NCBI RefSeq assembly: GCF_014201465.1
Contig: NZ_JACHEP010000004.1
Span: 89,352-153,351, forward strand
Length of the DNA: 64,000 nt
Origin: Anoxybacteroides tepidamans
Lineage (GTDB): Bacteria; Bacillota; Bacilli; Bacillales; Anoxybacillaceae
Direction: 5' to 3'
Both the position numbers and the translations under genes were made by a program. The notes under the pieces are model-generated. The model had not been told where the DNA came from. It ran no database searches and saw only the letters and a program-made list of their open reading frames with translations. Shown in pieces: positions 7,814 through 17,744 of the stretch. Position 1 is the first letter of the stretch; every line of letters starts with the position of its first letter.

Positions 7814-9214
7814 ATGCAGAAAATGGTAAGAAAATTTTTAATTCCTTTGATCTTCTTATTTTCGTTTACAACGTCAGCGTTTAGCGTTTCCGCCGCGACG
7901 ACGTCTGCAAGCACGCTCGATGAAATTCGCCAATATATTCGCGACTATTATGTAGACACCGTAAGCGAAGATGTATTAAACGGCTCGACACCGCAAGAAA
8001 TCGTACAACGTTTGGACAAATATTCAACGTATATGACCGCACAAGAATATCAGCAATTTCTCGATTCGATCAACATGGAGTTTGTAGGGATTGGAATCAC
8101 GATGAATGAAGATCCTGCAGGAATTAAAGTCGTATCTGTATTAAAGAATGGTCCAGCGGCACGAGCCGGCTTGCGTGCGGGGGATGTGATTATCGAAGTA
8201 GACGGACAATCGTTAGCGGGTAACGCAAAAGAGCAAGCAGTGACGCTTATTACAGGACAAGAAGGAACAACGGTCCATTTAAAAGTGCTTCGTCCATCGA
8301 CAAATGAAACGCTTACGTTCGATATCGTGCGTGAAAAGATTAATTGGCCGAATGTCGAGTTTTCGAGATTAGCAGGAAATATTGGCTATATTCGTCTTTA
8401 TAGTTTTGATAGCGAATCTGTGAAAGATATCGAACAAGCGATTCGCTCTCTTTCCGGAGTAAAGGGATGGATTTTTGATTTGCGTGATAATCCGGGCGGA
8501 TATGTCGATGCTGCTCAGCAAATTCTCGGCTTTTTCCCAAATGTCAAGAAGGCGTTTCAACTTCGCGACCGTACGAACGAACCTGAGGTGTATGATGCGA
8601 TTGACCAATCGGTGAAAATGAGCGGCCCGATTGACGTTCTCGTTAACTCTTCTAGCGCCAGCGCATCAGAAATGGTTGCGGCGTCTTTGAAAGACCAAAA
8701 AGCAGCGGTGTTATACGGACAGCGGACGTTCGGAAAAGGATCGATGCAGCAAATCTTTAGCTTATCAGATGGAAGTGTGTTGAAATTAACGATCGCGCGC
8801 TTTTTCTCGCCAAATGGAACGGCGATTCATGAAGTCGGCGTCAAGCCGAATGTATGGACTGCTGTGAACAAAGAGTTGTATGCGGCTCATCGTGATTTAC
8901 TTCTAAAGCAGCTAAGTGCATATCAATCATTAGGGAAGCTACGGAACGTGCCTGCCGATAAAGTGTTTACGATGAAATTTTCTCGTAAACTAATTAGTGA
9001 CACAAGCAAACTAGGAATTAAACTATATGAATTAGGTGGGCAGGAAGTTCCGGTAACTGTGCAAGTAAGCAAAGGAACGCAGCTTGTTATTAAGCCGAAC
9101 AGCTCGTTGAAAAAAGGGACATCATATTTGCTAGTCATCCCGCCAACGGTGAAAAGCAAAGATGGGGCTCTGATGAAAAAAGGGGCTTACGTCGAATTTA
9201 GCGTAGCGAAATAA
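7814..9214 (+). CDS. S41-family C-terminal processing protease with PDZ domain
   Basis: 466 residues with an N-terminal signal peptide or anchor ending near SAA. A PDZ domain spans about 90-175 (GIGITM..., GPAARAGLRAGDVIIEVDG). The S41 serine protease core spans about 185-355; Ser in SSSASASEM and Lys in FGKGSMQ form the Ser-Lys pair of CtpA/CtpB enzymes. The C-terminal region of about 80 residues (from about 383, FTMKFSRKL) looks like a Big_5-type Ig domain as found in S-layer proteins, which is not usual for CtpA. It probably processes exported proteins at the cell surface. It lies 27 bases after the SbsC-like gene and is probably co-transcribed with it. Confidence 0.9.
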   Translation: MQKMVRKFLIPLIFLFSFTTSAFSVSAATTSASTLDEIRQYIRDYYVDTVSEDVLNGSTPQEIVQRLDKYSTYMTAQEYQQFLDSINMEFVGIGITMNEDPAGIKVVSVLKNGPAARAGLRAGDVIIEVDGQSLAGNAKEQAVTLITGQEGTTVHLKVLRPSTNETLTFDIVREKINWPNVEFSRLAGNIGYIRLYSFDSESVKDIEQAIRSLSGVKGWIFDLRDNPGGYVDAAQQILGFFPNVKKAFQLRDRTNEPEVYDAIDQSVKMSGPIDVLVNSSSASASEMVAASLKDQKAAVLYGQRTFGKGSMQQIFSLSDGSVLKLTIARFFSPNGTAIHEVGVKPNVWTAVNKELYAAHRDLLLKQLSAYQSLGKLRNVPADKVFTMKFSRKLISDTSKLGIKLYELGGQEVPVTVQVSKGTQLVIKPNSSLKKGTSYLLVIPPTVKSKDGALMKKGAYVEFSVAK

Positions 9215-9224
9215 TAGATGTGAA

Positions 9225-9254
9225 GGTCGGTTCTTTATCGGAACCGGCTTTTTT
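9225..9254 (+). terminator. Terminator after the S41 protease gene
   Basis: GTCGGTTC (9226-9233) pairs with GAACCGGC (9241-9248) through one G-U pair, followed by six Ts. Confidence 0.8.
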
Positions 9255-9452
9255 CTATTAAAAATTTTGTAGAATTTTGCAACTTAAAAGTAAATGTTGT
9301 AACAAAAATGTAATATAAACACGAATTTTTAATAGGAATGAAACACAACACTCTCCTAAAATGCGGTAAAATTTTGATTGGGTGAAGTGGAGTAACCGAA
9401 ATTGCAATCGGTTTCAAAGATGGAGAACGGTTGTTTAGTTAGGGGGAGACAG

Positions 9453-9950
9453 ATGAAACAACGTCTAGCGATCATCATGGCTTCGCTGTTCGTGTTTTTC
9501 AGCGGACATTACGCATTTGCAGAAGAATTGGACATCGTATCGTTTAGCAAACAATACATTGGTGTTCCGTATAAATGGGGTGGCACGACACCGAAAGGGT
9601 TTGATTGTTCGGGGTTTCTGACGTACGTGTATCGGGAATTCGGCGTTAACCTTCCACGAACGGCGGAGGAGCAATACCGAAAAGGCGAAAAAGTAGAAAA
9701 AGACGATTTAGCAGTAGGAGATTTAGTCTTTTTCGCGACTTACAAAAAAACGGCTTCCCACGCAGGGATTTACATTGGGGGCAACAAGTTTATTCACGCG
9801 AGTTCGGGAAAAGGTGTCATGATTTCTGACCTTGATGAATCGTATTGGCGAAAATCGTATTTAGGTGCACGTCGTTATTTCAATAGTGCGGAAGAAGTTG
9901 CGGCGCTAGAGCATCATGACCGTCTTACCTCGTTAAACGTATGGCGCTGA
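9453..9950 (+). CDS. Secreted NlpC/P60 cell-wall endopeptidase
   Basis: 165 residues from ATG 9453, selected by the AGGGGGAG ribosome site. An earlier in-frame start would put a polar segment before the signal peptide. After the signal peptide (to about residue 24, AFA-EE) nearly the whole protein is an NlpC/P60 domain with Cys in DCSGFL, His in SHAGIYIG and a second His in FIHASS. These are the Cys-His-His residues of gamma-D-glutamyl-diamino-acid endopeptidases that cut peptidoglycan stems. No LysM, SH3 or SLH anchor is present, so it may be freely secreted. It has a 198-base leader after the previous terminator. Confidence 0.93.
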   Translation: MKQRLAIIMASLFVFFSGHYAFAEELDIVSFSKQYIGVPYKWGGTTPKGFDCSGFLTYVYREFGVNLPRTAEEQYRKGEKVEKDDLAVGDLVFFATYKKTASHAGIYIGGNKFIHASSGKGVMISDLDESYWRKSYLGARRYFNSAEEVAALEHHDRLTSLNVWR

Positions 9951-9960
9951 TCATATACAT

Positions 9961-10015
9961 AAAAAGATGCTGTTTGAAGCAAGGAAACGTTCCCTGTTCG
10001 AAACAGCATCTTTTT
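9961..10015. terminator. Bidirectional terminator between convergent genes
   Basis: AAAAAGATGCTGTTT (9961-9975) pairs exactly with AAACAGCATCTTTTT (10001-10015). It serves the NlpC/P60 gene on the plus strand and slaP on the minus strand. Confidence 0.9.
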
Positions 10016-10021
10016 TATTGG

Positions 10022-10912
10022 CTAAGAGCGTGGCGGATACACTTTCCATTTCGTTAAATCGATGTTTTCCTTCAGCAATAAGTTGGACGGGAAAATAAAC
10101 GTCCACGGCTTGCTTGTGTTCGCTTTCACCTCGAAATGTTCGAGACGGAACACCCCTTTGCAAACGATATCCCCAGAGGCATCTTCAACGACGAGCGGAA
10201 TTTGTTCAAGTTGAATGTTTTTATCACTGCCGTTGCGAATGAGCAGCGTCACGATGAGATCACGCTTTTCGTTGATTTTTGCTTCAAGCCCCATAAAGTT
10301 AACTTCTCCGACGGAGAGCGGCGGCAACGTTTCCATCAGTTTTTTTAAATGCTCCCGCTGTTGCGTCGATAATGCTTGTTCCCAACTTGCCTCTAAATCA
10401 AGGCGATGGTTCTCTGGATTTGGCGCTTGTTTGAGCTCAAACGCAATTTTCCATCCTTCTTGCGGAATTTTATCGACAAGCTTATCTTCCGCAGAAAAGA
10501 GAAAGCGCCACGGTCTCGCTGTCATTGGCGGCAACTCTCCGAAACTATCCATCTCAAATTTTCGTTTCGCGATCGCTTGTCCGTTTTCATCAAGCAACAA
10601 CAAATCAATTTGCTCAAAGCGAATCGGTTTTGGCAGCGTGCTCCGCAAAAAGGCGACAACTACAAAGCCTTCATTATACTCAATTAGCTTCATCCCTGAG
10701 ATTGAAATTTGGTTTGGTTTTAACGGCGGAAGCTGCTGATGGTGAAACTGATAAACGTATCGTTCCTGTGGCGATACGTCCCAATCCGGATGAAACGACA
10801 GCGTCGTTTTGATTTCATCGGTTTGCTTGGTTTCATCCCGCTCGGAAGCTGGTTCGGGATGAAGGGTAGTCGCGTTTGGATCGGTTGTTTTTGCTTTTCG
10901 TTTGAAAATCAT
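10022..10912 (-). CDS. slaP: Accessory Sec S-layer assembly protein SlaP
   Basis: 296 residues, cytosolic, with no signal peptide. An N-terminal charged linker (about 1-60) precedes two copies of one domain of about 100 residues (about 65-155 and 180-290). Each copy has a PPL...I.GM/VNFMGL opening, a central beta segment and a closing PW.FIF/PWRFLF motif. This is the SLAP duplication pattern. In B. anthracis SlaP works with SecA2 to secrete the S-layer proteins Sap and EA1. It lies 14 bases downstream of secA2 on the same strand with its own AAGGGGG ribosome site, so the two are one operon. A bidirectional terminator follows. Confidence 0.9.
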   Translation of the reverse strand: MIFKRKAKTTDPNATTLHPEPASERDETKQTDEIKTTLSFHPDWDVSPQERYVYQFHHQQLPPLKPNQISISGMKLIEYNEGFVVVAFLRSTLPKPIRFEQIDLLLLDENGQAIAKRKFEMDSFGELPPMTARPWRFLFSAEDKLVDKIPQEGWKIAFELKQAPNPENHRLDLEASWEQALSTQQREHLKKLMETLPPLSVGEVNFMGLEAKINEKRDLIVTLLIRNGSDKNIQLEQIPLVVEDASGDIVCKGVFRLEHFEVKANTSKPWTFIFPSNLLLKENIDLTKWKVYPPRS

Positions 10913-10926
10913 GTGAAAGATCCCCC

Positions 10927-13299
10927 TTATTGGTTGCCGTCAAGCTCAAATTGGCTTTTAACATAGTTCATAAAACGAATCGAAATATCGGCTTGAATGT
11001 CTTGTTGGAGGCGGACAAATTCATGAAACGCCTCGATTTCAAATAGACGATACGGGTCTTCTTGGCCGTATCCGCGCAAATGAATGCCGTCTTTCATATT
11101 GGTGATCGTATCGAGATGGCGGATCCAGTTTGAATCGATCGTTTGGATCATAAAGCGCTTTAGCTGTGAAGCGAGCGCTTCGTCGTCTTTCAGCGTTAAC
11201 AAGTCTGCTTTTAGTTTCTCGTATTCTTTAAAAACGATTTGTTCGATTTGTTCTTTTTCTAGTTCTTTGAAATCATCGATCGTTTTGTCAAAACGTAAAA
11301 ATACAAACGATAGTTCTTCATACAAGCCTTTGATATTCCATTCTTCATAAAAAACATTAGGCAAACAATATTTTTCGATCGTTTGCATCAAATAGTTTTT
11401 TATATAATCGAGCACTTCGGTCATGATTTCTTCTTGTTCACACGCTAAAATGCGATCGCGCATTTGGTAAATAATTTTGCTTTGCCGATCGATGACGGTA
11501 TCCAGTTTTAATAGATGCGCGCGCGCGGAATAGTGAGCGTGCTCGACCGTTTCTTGCACTTTTCTGACAAATTTCACCGGATCAGGTGAAATGACAAGTC
11601 CGTCCTCATCTGTTTTGACTTTGCTAAGCCATTTTTCAAGTTCTTCTTTATCATAAGATTTAAACAGCTCATCTTCTAATGAGATGATAAATTGCGAAGA
11701 GCCCGGATCGCCTTGGCGTCCGGCGCGGCCGCGAAGTTGCATATCGATGCGGTTGCTTTCATGGCGTTCAGTACCGATAATATGCAACCCACCGAGCTCT
11801 GCGACTCCTTCGCCTAACAAAATATCGGTTCCGCGTCCGGCCATATTCGTTGCCAGCATCACTTGCCCTTTTTGTCCGGCGAGCGCAATGATGCGCGCTT
11901 CGTCTTCTTCCGTTTTAGCGTTTAAAATTTGATGTTTAATTCCGTGCTTCGTTAAATATTGCGATAATCGTTCAGACTGCGCGATTGATGTCGTGCCGAT
12001 TAAGATCGGACGGCCGATATCGTTCATTTTTTTCACTTCAGCGACAATCTTTTTCGCTTTCGCCTCGTACGTGCGATAGACGAGATCGTCCATATCGATG
12101 CGGCGCCGCGGTTTGTTCGTCGGGATCGTGACGACATGAAGGTGATAGGTGTCCCAAAATTCATCTTTGGATGGGGTAGCGCTTCCTGTCATGCCGCACA
12201 ACGTTTCGTACATTCGGAAATAGTTTTGAATCGTAATCGTTGCTTGGACATCGTTTTCTTCAGTAATTTCGACTTCTTCTTTTGCTTCGATCGCTTGATG
12301 CAATCCGTCGCTAAAAGTTCGCCCTTCCATAATGCGTCCAGTAAATTGGTCGACAAGGAGCACTTTTCCGTCTTTAACGATGTAGTCGACGTCGCGTTTC
12401 ATAATGACGAAGGCGCGCAGCGACTGCATGACGTTATGCAAGAGCGCTTGATGCTCGGCATCGTACAAGTTGTCGATGCCAAATGCTTGTTCAATTTTTG
12501 ACGCACCAGCATCAGTTAAAAAGATTTGTTTTGTTTCTGGATATAATTCATAATCTTCCTCTGCTTTGAACTGTTTGACAATTTGGGCTGTCACTTGAAA
12601 CAGATCGGCTCCGATGCTTGATTTGTTGGCGATAATAAGCGGTGTACGTGCTTCATCAATTAAAATGCTGTCAATTTCATCGACGATGGCGTAATGAAGC
12701 TTGCGCTGCACTTTATCGCGGATGTCATATACCATGTTGTCACGCAAGTAATCGAAGCCAAATTCCGTTCCGGTTCCATATGTAATATCCGCTTGATACG
12801 CTTCTTTTTTCTCTTGCGGAGACATTTGCGAAATGTTGAGGCCGACCGTCAGCCCTAAAAATTCGAACACTTTCCCCATTTGTTCGCGGTCGCGGCGCGC
12901 TAAATATTCGTTAGCGGTAATAATATGTACCCCTTTTCCTTCAAGGGCATGCAAGTAACTTGGAAGCGTAGCCACTAACGTTTTCCCTTCTCCCGTTTGC
13001 ATTTCGGCGATGTTTCCTTCGTGCAAGACAAAGCCGCCGATGAGCTGTACGTCGTAATGACGCAGTCCGAGCACGCGTTTTGCGGCTTCACGCACGACGG
13101 CGAAGGCTTCGATTTTTAAATCGTCAAGCGTTTTCCCGGCGCGTAAGCGATTTTTAAAATCGCCCGTTTTTGCTTTTAATTGTTCATCGGTTAAAGAAGC
13201 GATGTGCGGTTCTAATGCATTCACTTTCTCGACAAGCTTACGAAGTCTTTTTATATCGCGAGCACTTTCGTTAAATAATTCTTTTACCTTTGTTAACAT
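10927..13299 (-). CDS. secA2: Accessory Sec translocase ATPase SecA2
   Basis: 790 residues with full SecA architecture: Walker A at about 102-108 (TGEGKTL), DEID in the Walker B region, the preprotein-crosslinking region, a second helicase domain with GRGTDI and [13 protein letters not shown], and the helical scaffold. The C-terminus stops at [10 protein letters not shown] with no zinc-binding CxCxS tail. Housekeeping SecA has about 840 residues and usually carries that tail. The short length, missing zinc motif and slaP next door identify it as SecA2 of the B. anthracis type. Substrates in other species are S-layer proteins. The gene is divergent from the wecA/tagO-like gene. Confidence 0.9.
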   Translation of the reverse strand: MLTKVKELFNESARDIKRLRKLVEKVNALEPHIASLTDEQLKAKTGDFKNRLRAGKTLDDLKIEAFAVVREAAKRVLGLRHYDVQLIGGFVLHEGNIAEMQTGEGKTLVATLPSYLHALEGKGVHIITANEYLARRDREQMGKVFEFLGLTVGLNISQMSPQEKKEAYQADITYGTGTEFGFDYLRDNMVYDIRDKVQRKLHYAIVDEIDSILIDEARTPLIIANKSSIGADLFQVTAQIVKQFKAEEDYELYPETKQIFLTDAGASKIEQAFGIDNLYDAEHQALLHNVMQSLRAFVIMKRDVDYIVKDGKVLLVDQFTGRIMEGRTFSDGLHQAIEAKEEVEITEENDVQATITIQNYFRMYETLCGMTGSATPSKDEFWDTYHLHVVTIPTNKPRRRIDMDDLVYRTYEAKAKKIVAEVKKMNDIGRPILIGTTSIAQSERLSQYLTKHGIKHQILNAKTEEDEARIIALAGQKGQVMLATNMAGRGTDILLGEGVAELGGLHIIGTERHESNRIDMQLRGRAGRQGDPGSSQFIISLEDELFKSYDKEELEKWLSKVKTDEDGLVISPDPVKFVRKVQETVEHAHYSARAHLLKLDTVIDRQSKIIYQMRDRILACEQEEIMTEVLDYIKNYLMQTIEKYCLPNVFYEEWNIKGLYEELSFVFLRFDKTIDDFKELEKEQIEQIVFKEYEKLKADLLTLKDDEALASQLKRFMIQTIDSNWIRHLDTITNMKDGIHLRGYGQEDPYRLFEIEAFHEFVRLQQDIQADISIRFMNYVKSQFELDGNQ

Positions 13300-13444
13300 G
13301 TTTCTCTCTCCTACTTAAATTCATTCCTAGACGAATTATAACATACTATGGCAAAAATCAACTGCTCGGAATGATAAGAGGAAAAAAATACAAATATCTA
13401 TTGACTCATCCAAACTTGCCGAATGTTTTGAAGCAAAAAAAAGA

Positions 13445-13472
13445 TTGATTTACGCCGCTTATGTGGTAACAT
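13445..13472 (+). promoter_or_regulatory. Sigma-A-type promoter for the polysaccharide-initiating gene
   Basis: TTGATT (13445-13450), a 16-base spacer and TAACAT (13467-13472) stand 47 bases before ATG 13519. The fit is moderate. Confidence 0.45.
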
Positions 13473-13518
13473 AAAAATGATGTGTAACTATTAATCCTAG
13501 GTCAAAGGTGATCTATTT

Positions 13519-14601
13519 ATGAACATGCAAGCAATTATGGCGTTTTTTGCCTCGTTTTTAACGGTCATCGTAGTAACGCCTCTTGTGATAAAGTTTGCGA
13601 TCAAAATCGGTGCGATCGATAAACCGAACGAACGAAAAGTGCATACGCGAATCATGCCTCGTCTTGGCGGTTTGGCGATTTTTATCGGCGTGATCGTCGG
13701 TTATTTTGTCGGGGGAGTGTATCACGAACAAGTGACAGGAATTACGGTGGGAGCGATTTTGATCGTTTTGATCGGCATGCTTGATGATTTGTATGAGCTT
13801 TCACCAAAAGTCAAATTTCTCGGCCAGCTTGTCGTGGCGGGTCTTGTCGTGGCATCAGGGTTAAAGGTGGAGTTGCTCACTATTCCGTTTATCGGGAAAT
13901 TTGACGTTGGATTATGGAGTTACCCGATTACGGTTTTTTGGATTGTCGGCATTACGAATGCGATTAACTTAATTGATGGTCTCGACGGCCTTTCCGCCGG
14001 CATTTCCGCAATCGGAGTTGCAACGATCGCTGTATTGGCAGGCATGGCAGATAAGGTGCTAATTTTTACATTATCCCTTATTATATTAGGCAGTATTATT
14101 GGATTTTTATTCTACAACTTCCACCCAGCGAAAATTTTTATGGGGGATACAGGGGCCTTATTTTTAGGATACGCCATTTCGGTGCTATCGCTTCTTGGTC
14201 TATATAAAAGCGTCACGCTATTCAGCTTTGTCGTACCTGTTATTATTCTAGGCGTGCCAATTTTCGACACGACGTTTGCGATTATTCGCCGCATCGTTAA
14301 CAAAAAGCCGATTTCTGCGCCAGACAAATCCCATTTGCACCATCGATTGTTGGCACTCGGATTTTCTCATCGCAACACGGTGTTGCTCATTTACTGCTTC
14401 GGCATTATGTTTGGCGTGAGCGCAATATTATTTTCTTCTTCTACATTATGGCAATCTATCTTCATCCTTTTTGCTCTGCTCGTTTTAGGAGAAGTGTTAG
14501 CGGAGTTGATCGGACTTGTCAATGAGCAGTACAAGCCGTTTATGACGCTTGTTCGCAAATTAGTTCGTGGCGGAAGAAAAGTATACAGCGATCATCGATA
14601 A
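13519..14601 (+). CDS. tagO: Undecaprenyl-phosphate GlcNAc-1-phosphate transferase (WecA/TagO family)
   Basis: 360 residues with about ten membrane segments. Family motifs are present: KPNERKVH at about 34-41, the DDLYEL cytosolic motif, NLIDGLDGLSAG, FMGDTGALFLGY and the HLHHRLLALG His-rich loop. The enzyme moves GlcNAc-1-phosphate (or a related sugar) from UDP onto undecaprenyl phosphate, the first membrane step of teichoic acid or secondary wall polymer synthesis. It has its own promoter and terminator and stands directly before the WbpE-D-I cluster, so it probably starts that polymer. In B. subtilis tagO lies next to yvhJ; here the two are 18 kb apart, separated by the inserted polymer cluster and wall genes. 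Confidence 0.92.
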   Translation: MNMQAIMAFFASFLTVIVVTPLVIKFAIKIGAIDKPNERKVHTRIMPRLGGLAIFIGVIVGYFVGGVYHEQVTGITVGAILIVLIGMLDDLYELSPKVKFLGQLVVAGLVVASGLKVELLTIPFIGKFDVGLWSYPITVFWIVGITNAINLIDGLDGLSAGISAIGVATIAVLAGMADKVLIFTLSLIILGSIIGFLFYNFHPAKIFMGDTGALFLGYAISVLSLLGLYKSVTLFSFVVPVIILGVPIFDTTFAIIRRIVNKKPISAPDKSHLHHRLLALGFSHRNTVLLIYCFGIMFGVSAILFSSSTLWQSIFILFALLVLGEVLAELIGLVNEQYKPFMTLVRKLVRGGRKVYSDHR

Positions 14602-14623
14602 GTGCAGTCATGAAACATGCTGG

Positions 14624-14658
14624 CCGTTTGTGTCTGTTGAAGGTACAAACGGTTTTTT
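14624..14658 (+). terminator. Terminator of the tagO-like gene
   Basis: CCGTTTGT (14624-14631) pairs with ACAAACGG (14645-14652), followed by six Ts. Confidence 0.88.
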
Positions 14659-14765
14659 AGATGCAATATACGAATTTTGTCAAAAAAGAGCACTATATAA
14701 GTAAAAAAATGTGATAAACTAAACGTGTTATCAATCGATACCAAACATTTATTGGAGGAATTTTT

Positions 14766-15878
14766 ATGAAAGTGCCAATGCTAGACTTGAGCGAGCAATA
14801 TCAACGTTTAAAATCCGAAATGTTAACGGTGTTAGACGAAGTGATGAGCTCGTCACGCTTTATTTTAGGAGATCATGTCAAAAAATTAGAGAATGATATC
14901 GCAGCCTACAGCAACGTCAAACATGGAATCGGTTGCGGTAACGGAAGCGATGCGATACATATAGCGTTACAAGCGGCAGGTGTAGGGCCGGGGGATGAAG
15001 TCATTACAACCGCTTTTACTTTTTTCGCAACGGGCGGAGCAATCGTCCGCGCAGGGGCGACGCCGGTGTTTGTCGATATTGACCCGGTGACGTTTAACAT
15101 TGATCCAGCGAAAATCGAAGAAGCGGTTACGAAAAAAACAAAAGCGATTCTTCCTGTTCACTTATATGGCCAAATGGCTGATATGGATCCGATTGTCGAA
15201 ATCGCAAAAAAGCACCAGCTTGTCATCATTGAAGATGCGGCGCAAGCGATCGGAGCGAAATATAAAGGGAAAAACGTCGGAGAATTAGGAACAGCCGCAA
15301 CGTATAGCTTCTTCCCAACGAAAAACTTAGGCGCATACGGAGACGGCGGAATGATTGTCACCAACGATGATGACATTGCAGAAAAATGCCGCGTTATCCG
15401 TGTTCACGGCAGCAAACCGAAATATTATCATCACGTGTTAGGGTATAATAGCCGTTTGGATGAAATGCAAGCAGCGATTTTAAACGTCAAATTCCCGCAC
15501 CTAAACGAATGGTCGGAATTAAGACGCGAACGCGCCGCTACATATACGCATTTATTAAACGAAATGGCCGGGGACATTGTCGTGACGCCAGTGGAAATGG
15601 AAGATCGTTACCATGTATTCCATCAATACACCATTCGCGTGCCAAAACGGGATGAATTGCAGGCATTTCTAAAAGAAAACGGAGTAGCGACGATGGTATA
15701 TTATCCGCTTCCGTTGCATTTGCAGCCGGTATTTAAAGATCTAGGGTATAAAGAAGGCGATCTTCCAGAGGCGGAAAAAGCAGCGAAAGAAGCGGTATCG
15801 CTTCCGATGTTTCCTGAGTTGAAAGTAGAACAACAAGAATACGTGGTAGCTAAAATTGCTGAGTTTTATAAGAAATAA
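14766..15878 (+). CDS. wbpE: DegT/DnrJ/EryC1 sugar aminotransferase, WbpE type
   Basis: 370 residues, a full-length PLP enzyme of the DegT/DnrJ/EryC1/StrS family. Motifs: GNGSDAIHIAL (substrate and PLP phosphate), TAFTFFATGG, DIDPVTFNIDP, EDAAQAIGAKYKGKNVG and the PLP lysine in FFPTKNLGAYGDGG. In the WbpABEDI pathway WbpE moves an amino group onto the 3-keto sugar made by WbpB, giving UDP-GlcNAc(3NH2)A. All partner enzymes follow within 8 kb. TTGGAGGAA precedes ATG 14766. A hairpin after the stop separates it from the next gene, so it may be more strongly expressed than the rest. Confidence 0.88.
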   Translation: MKVPMLDLSEQYQRLKSEMLTVLDEVMSSSRFILGDHVKKLENDIAAYSNVKHGIGCGNGSDAIHIALQAAGVGPGDEVITTAFTFFATGGAIVRAGATPVFVDIDPVTFNIDPAKIEEAVTKKTKAILPVHLYGQMADMDPIVEIAKKHQLVIIEDAAQAIGAKYKGKNVGELGTAATYSFFPTKNLGAYGDGGMIVTNDDDIAEKCRVIRVHGSKPKYYHHVLGYNSRLDEMQAAILNVKFPHLNEWSELRRERAATYTHLLNEMAGDIVVTPVEMEDRYHVFHQYTIRVPKRDELQAFLKENGVATMVYYPLPLHLQPVFKDLGYKEGDLPEAEKAAKEAVSLPMFPELKVEQQEYVVAKIAEFYKK

Positions 15879-15882
15879 TAAT

Positions 15883-15921
15883 AAGAAAACGTCGCCGCTT
15901 GCGTGCAGGGGGCGTTTTCTT
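15883..15921 (+). terminator. Weak terminator or attenuator after wbpE
   Basis: AAGAAAACG (15883-15891) pairs with CGTTTTCTT (15913-15921). The T run is within the arm, and genes of the same pathway continue, so partial read-through is likely. Confidence 0.55.
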
Positions 15922-15978
15922 ACTGAATAGCATTTGGTAAATGCGCATCGTTAGATTATGATAAGGATGGTGAGTTTT

Positions 15979-16716
15979 TTGTCAGCGGACAAGCAAAGGT
16001 TCGTTTTATACGAATATCTTTTATATTTTTGGAAAAAGAAGCTACTGTTTGTCATCATTCCGCCGATTATGGCGCTAGTAACGTTTTTAGGCGTACAATT
16101 TGTTTTGAATCATGCAAAGTATACCGGTAAAGCGGTCGTATTTACAGGGGCAATCAATTTAAAAGATTTAACGAATCCAGATAATATTGTAGCTAAGTTT
16201 CCAGATATCAAAAATAAAATGGACGTCGTCGTGACAGAAGAGAAATATGTCAAAATCACGGTAAAAGGCGATGATGAGAAGAGCGTACAAAATGACCTTG
16301 ATGACATCGTCACGCGCTACAATAAAGAACTTCAGGAACATTCTCAAAAACGATTAGATACGACGATGGCTTACTTGAATTCGTTAGATGAGCGAATCAA
16401 AACGCTTCAAACATCGATTGAACATTATAACAAAAAGCTCGATTCGCCGTCTCTCACACCGCAACAAATCGAAAGCACGACCGATTTGTTGGTTGAAGCG
16501 CAAAGTGATTTAACGAAAACGATGGAAACAGCCAATCGTGTAAGAAGCGATTTAGTGTTTTATGAAAAGCCGTCTGTTCTTTCCGAGGCTGTCGCTCCGT
16601 CGAAGTCGTATGCGAAAGAAGCGATTGCGAGCGGCCTTGTATTGGGCGTGTTTCTCACTTTTATTTTCCTCATTTTGCTGAAGTATGTGTTTGATGCTAG
16701 GAGGTACTATCAATGA
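15979..16716 (+). CDS. Wzz/YveK-like polysaccharide chain-length protein
   Basis: 245 residues if started at TTG 15979. That start is chosen because AAGGATGGTG lies 6 bases upstream; an ATG at 15958 in frame has no ribosome site. One membrane segment lies near the N-terminus (about 22-45) and one at the C-terminus (about 210-235), with a coiled-coil-rich external part between. This two-membrane-segment layout is that of Wzz/YveK chain-length regulators. No kinase domain is fused or adjacent. It overlaps wbpB by four bases (ATGA) and so is translationally coupled to it. Confidence 0.72.
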   Translation: MSADKQRFVLYEYLLYFWKKKLLFVIIPPIMALVTFLGVQFVLNHAKYTGKAVVFTGAINLKDLTNPDNIVAKFPDIKNKMDVVVTEEKYVKITVKGDDEKSVQNDLDDIVTRYNKELQEHSQKRLDTTMAYLNSLDERIKTLQTSIEHYNKKLDSPSLTPQQIESTTDLLVEAQSDLTKTMETANRVRSDLVFYEKPSVLSEAVAPSKSYAKEAIASGLVLGVFLTFIFLILLKYVFDARRYYQ

Positions 16717-17726
16717 TTAAATTTGCGATCGTCGGTATGGGACATATCGCGAAAAAACATATCGAAGCGATTGAAAACGCAGAAGGGGCTGTGCTAGCCG
16801 CTGTATGTGATACGAATCCAGAGCGTTTAACGGGATTTCCAGAAGAAATAAAAACATATACCGATTTAGAAACGATGTTAAAAGAAAACGAAGATATTGC
16901 GGTTGTCAATATATGCGTACCTTCTGGTCTGCATGCGAAATTAACAAAGATCGTGGCGGAGCATAAGCGCCATATTATTGTCGAAAAGCCGATGGCGCTA
17001 AAGCTTGAGGACGCGGAAGAGATGATTCGCGTCGCCAAAGAAAACGGTGTGAAGCTGGCAGTCGTTCATCCGAACCGTTTCCGGCCGGCGATTCAAAAGT
17101 TAAAGCAAAAAATGGACGAAGGCGCATTCGGAAAGCTGAGCCATGCTAATGCAACGGTAAGATGGAATCGCAATCAAGCGTATTATGATCAAGCGACGTG
17201 GCGCGGCACGAAAGAATTTGATGGCGGAGTGCTTATGAACCAAGCGATCCATGATTTAGACTTAATGCTTTGGTTAATGGGTCCTGTCGAATCAGTGCAA
17301 GCGATGGTCGCCACAAGATTGCGTAACATCGAAACCGAAGACGTGGCCGCCGCTGTTGTTCAGTTCAAAAATGGGGCGCTTGGCGTTATTGAAGCGGCGA
17401 CGACGATTTATCCGAAAAACTTGGAAGAGTCGATCGCCATTTTTGGCGAAAAAGCATCGGTGAAAATTAGCGGTCGTACGGCTAACTTCATTGAAACATG
17501 GGACATTGAAGGAGTCTCTGAAGAAGAAAAAGAGCAAGTGATTGCGGAAATTAACAACGACCCGTTCGGAAAACCAGGACACCAATGCATTGTCGAAGAT
17601 ATGATACAAGCGATTCAGGAAGATCGCGAGCCGATTGTCACTGGGGAAGACGGCCTTGCCCCTGTGAGGCTTATTTTAGCGATTTTAGAGTCAGCAGAAA
17701 CTGGAAAAAAAGTTACACTATCATAA
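16713..17726 (+). CDS. wbpB: Gfo/Idh/MocA oxidoreductase, WbpB type
   Basis: 337 residues. An N-terminal Rossmann fold (VGMGHIAKKHIEAI at about 6-19) and the EKPMAL motif (about 91-96) mark an NAD-dependent sugar dehydrogenase of the Gfo/Idh/MocA family. WbpB oxidises carbon 3 of UDP-GlcNAc-uronic acid so that WbpE can aminate it. It sits next to the WbpA-like dehydrogenase and shares its operon. AGGAGG lies 8 bases before ATG 16713. The role is assigned from family plus neighbours. Confidence 0.87.
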   Translation: MIKFAIVGMGHIAKKHIEAIENAEGAVLAAVCDTNPERLTGFPEEIKTYTDLETMLKENEDIAVVNICVPSGLHAKLTKIVAEHKRHIIVEKPMALKLEDAEEMIRVAKENGVKLAVVHPNRFRPAIQKLKQKMDEGAFGKLSHANATVRWNRNQAYYDQATWRGTKEFDGGVLMNQAIHDLDLMLWLMGPVESVQAMVATRLRNIETEDVAAAVVQFKNGALGVIEAATTIYPKNLEESIAIFGEKASVKISGRTANFIETWDIEGVSEEEKEQVIAEINNDPFGKPGHQCIVEDMIQAIQEDREPIVTGEDGLAPVRLILAILESAETGKKVTLS

Positions 17727-17744
17727 TGAAAGGAACGATCTGCG

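Noticed and set aside
9300..9452. Possible riboswitch (c-di-AMP type) in the leader of the NlpC/P60 gene
   Set aside because: Wall hydrolase genes in bacilli often have such a leader, and AACCGA/TCGGTT can pair here, but I do not see the conserved blocks of the ydaO-type motif. A covariance search would decide.
10739..10966. Plus-strand frames of 75-174 codons across 10.1-11.0 kb
   Set aside because: They are antisense to slaP and secA2, lack ribosome sites and have no recognisable motifs.
10927..13299. Housekeeping SecA
   Set aside because: Length 790, no C-terminal zinc motif and a slaP neighbour all point to SecA2 instead.
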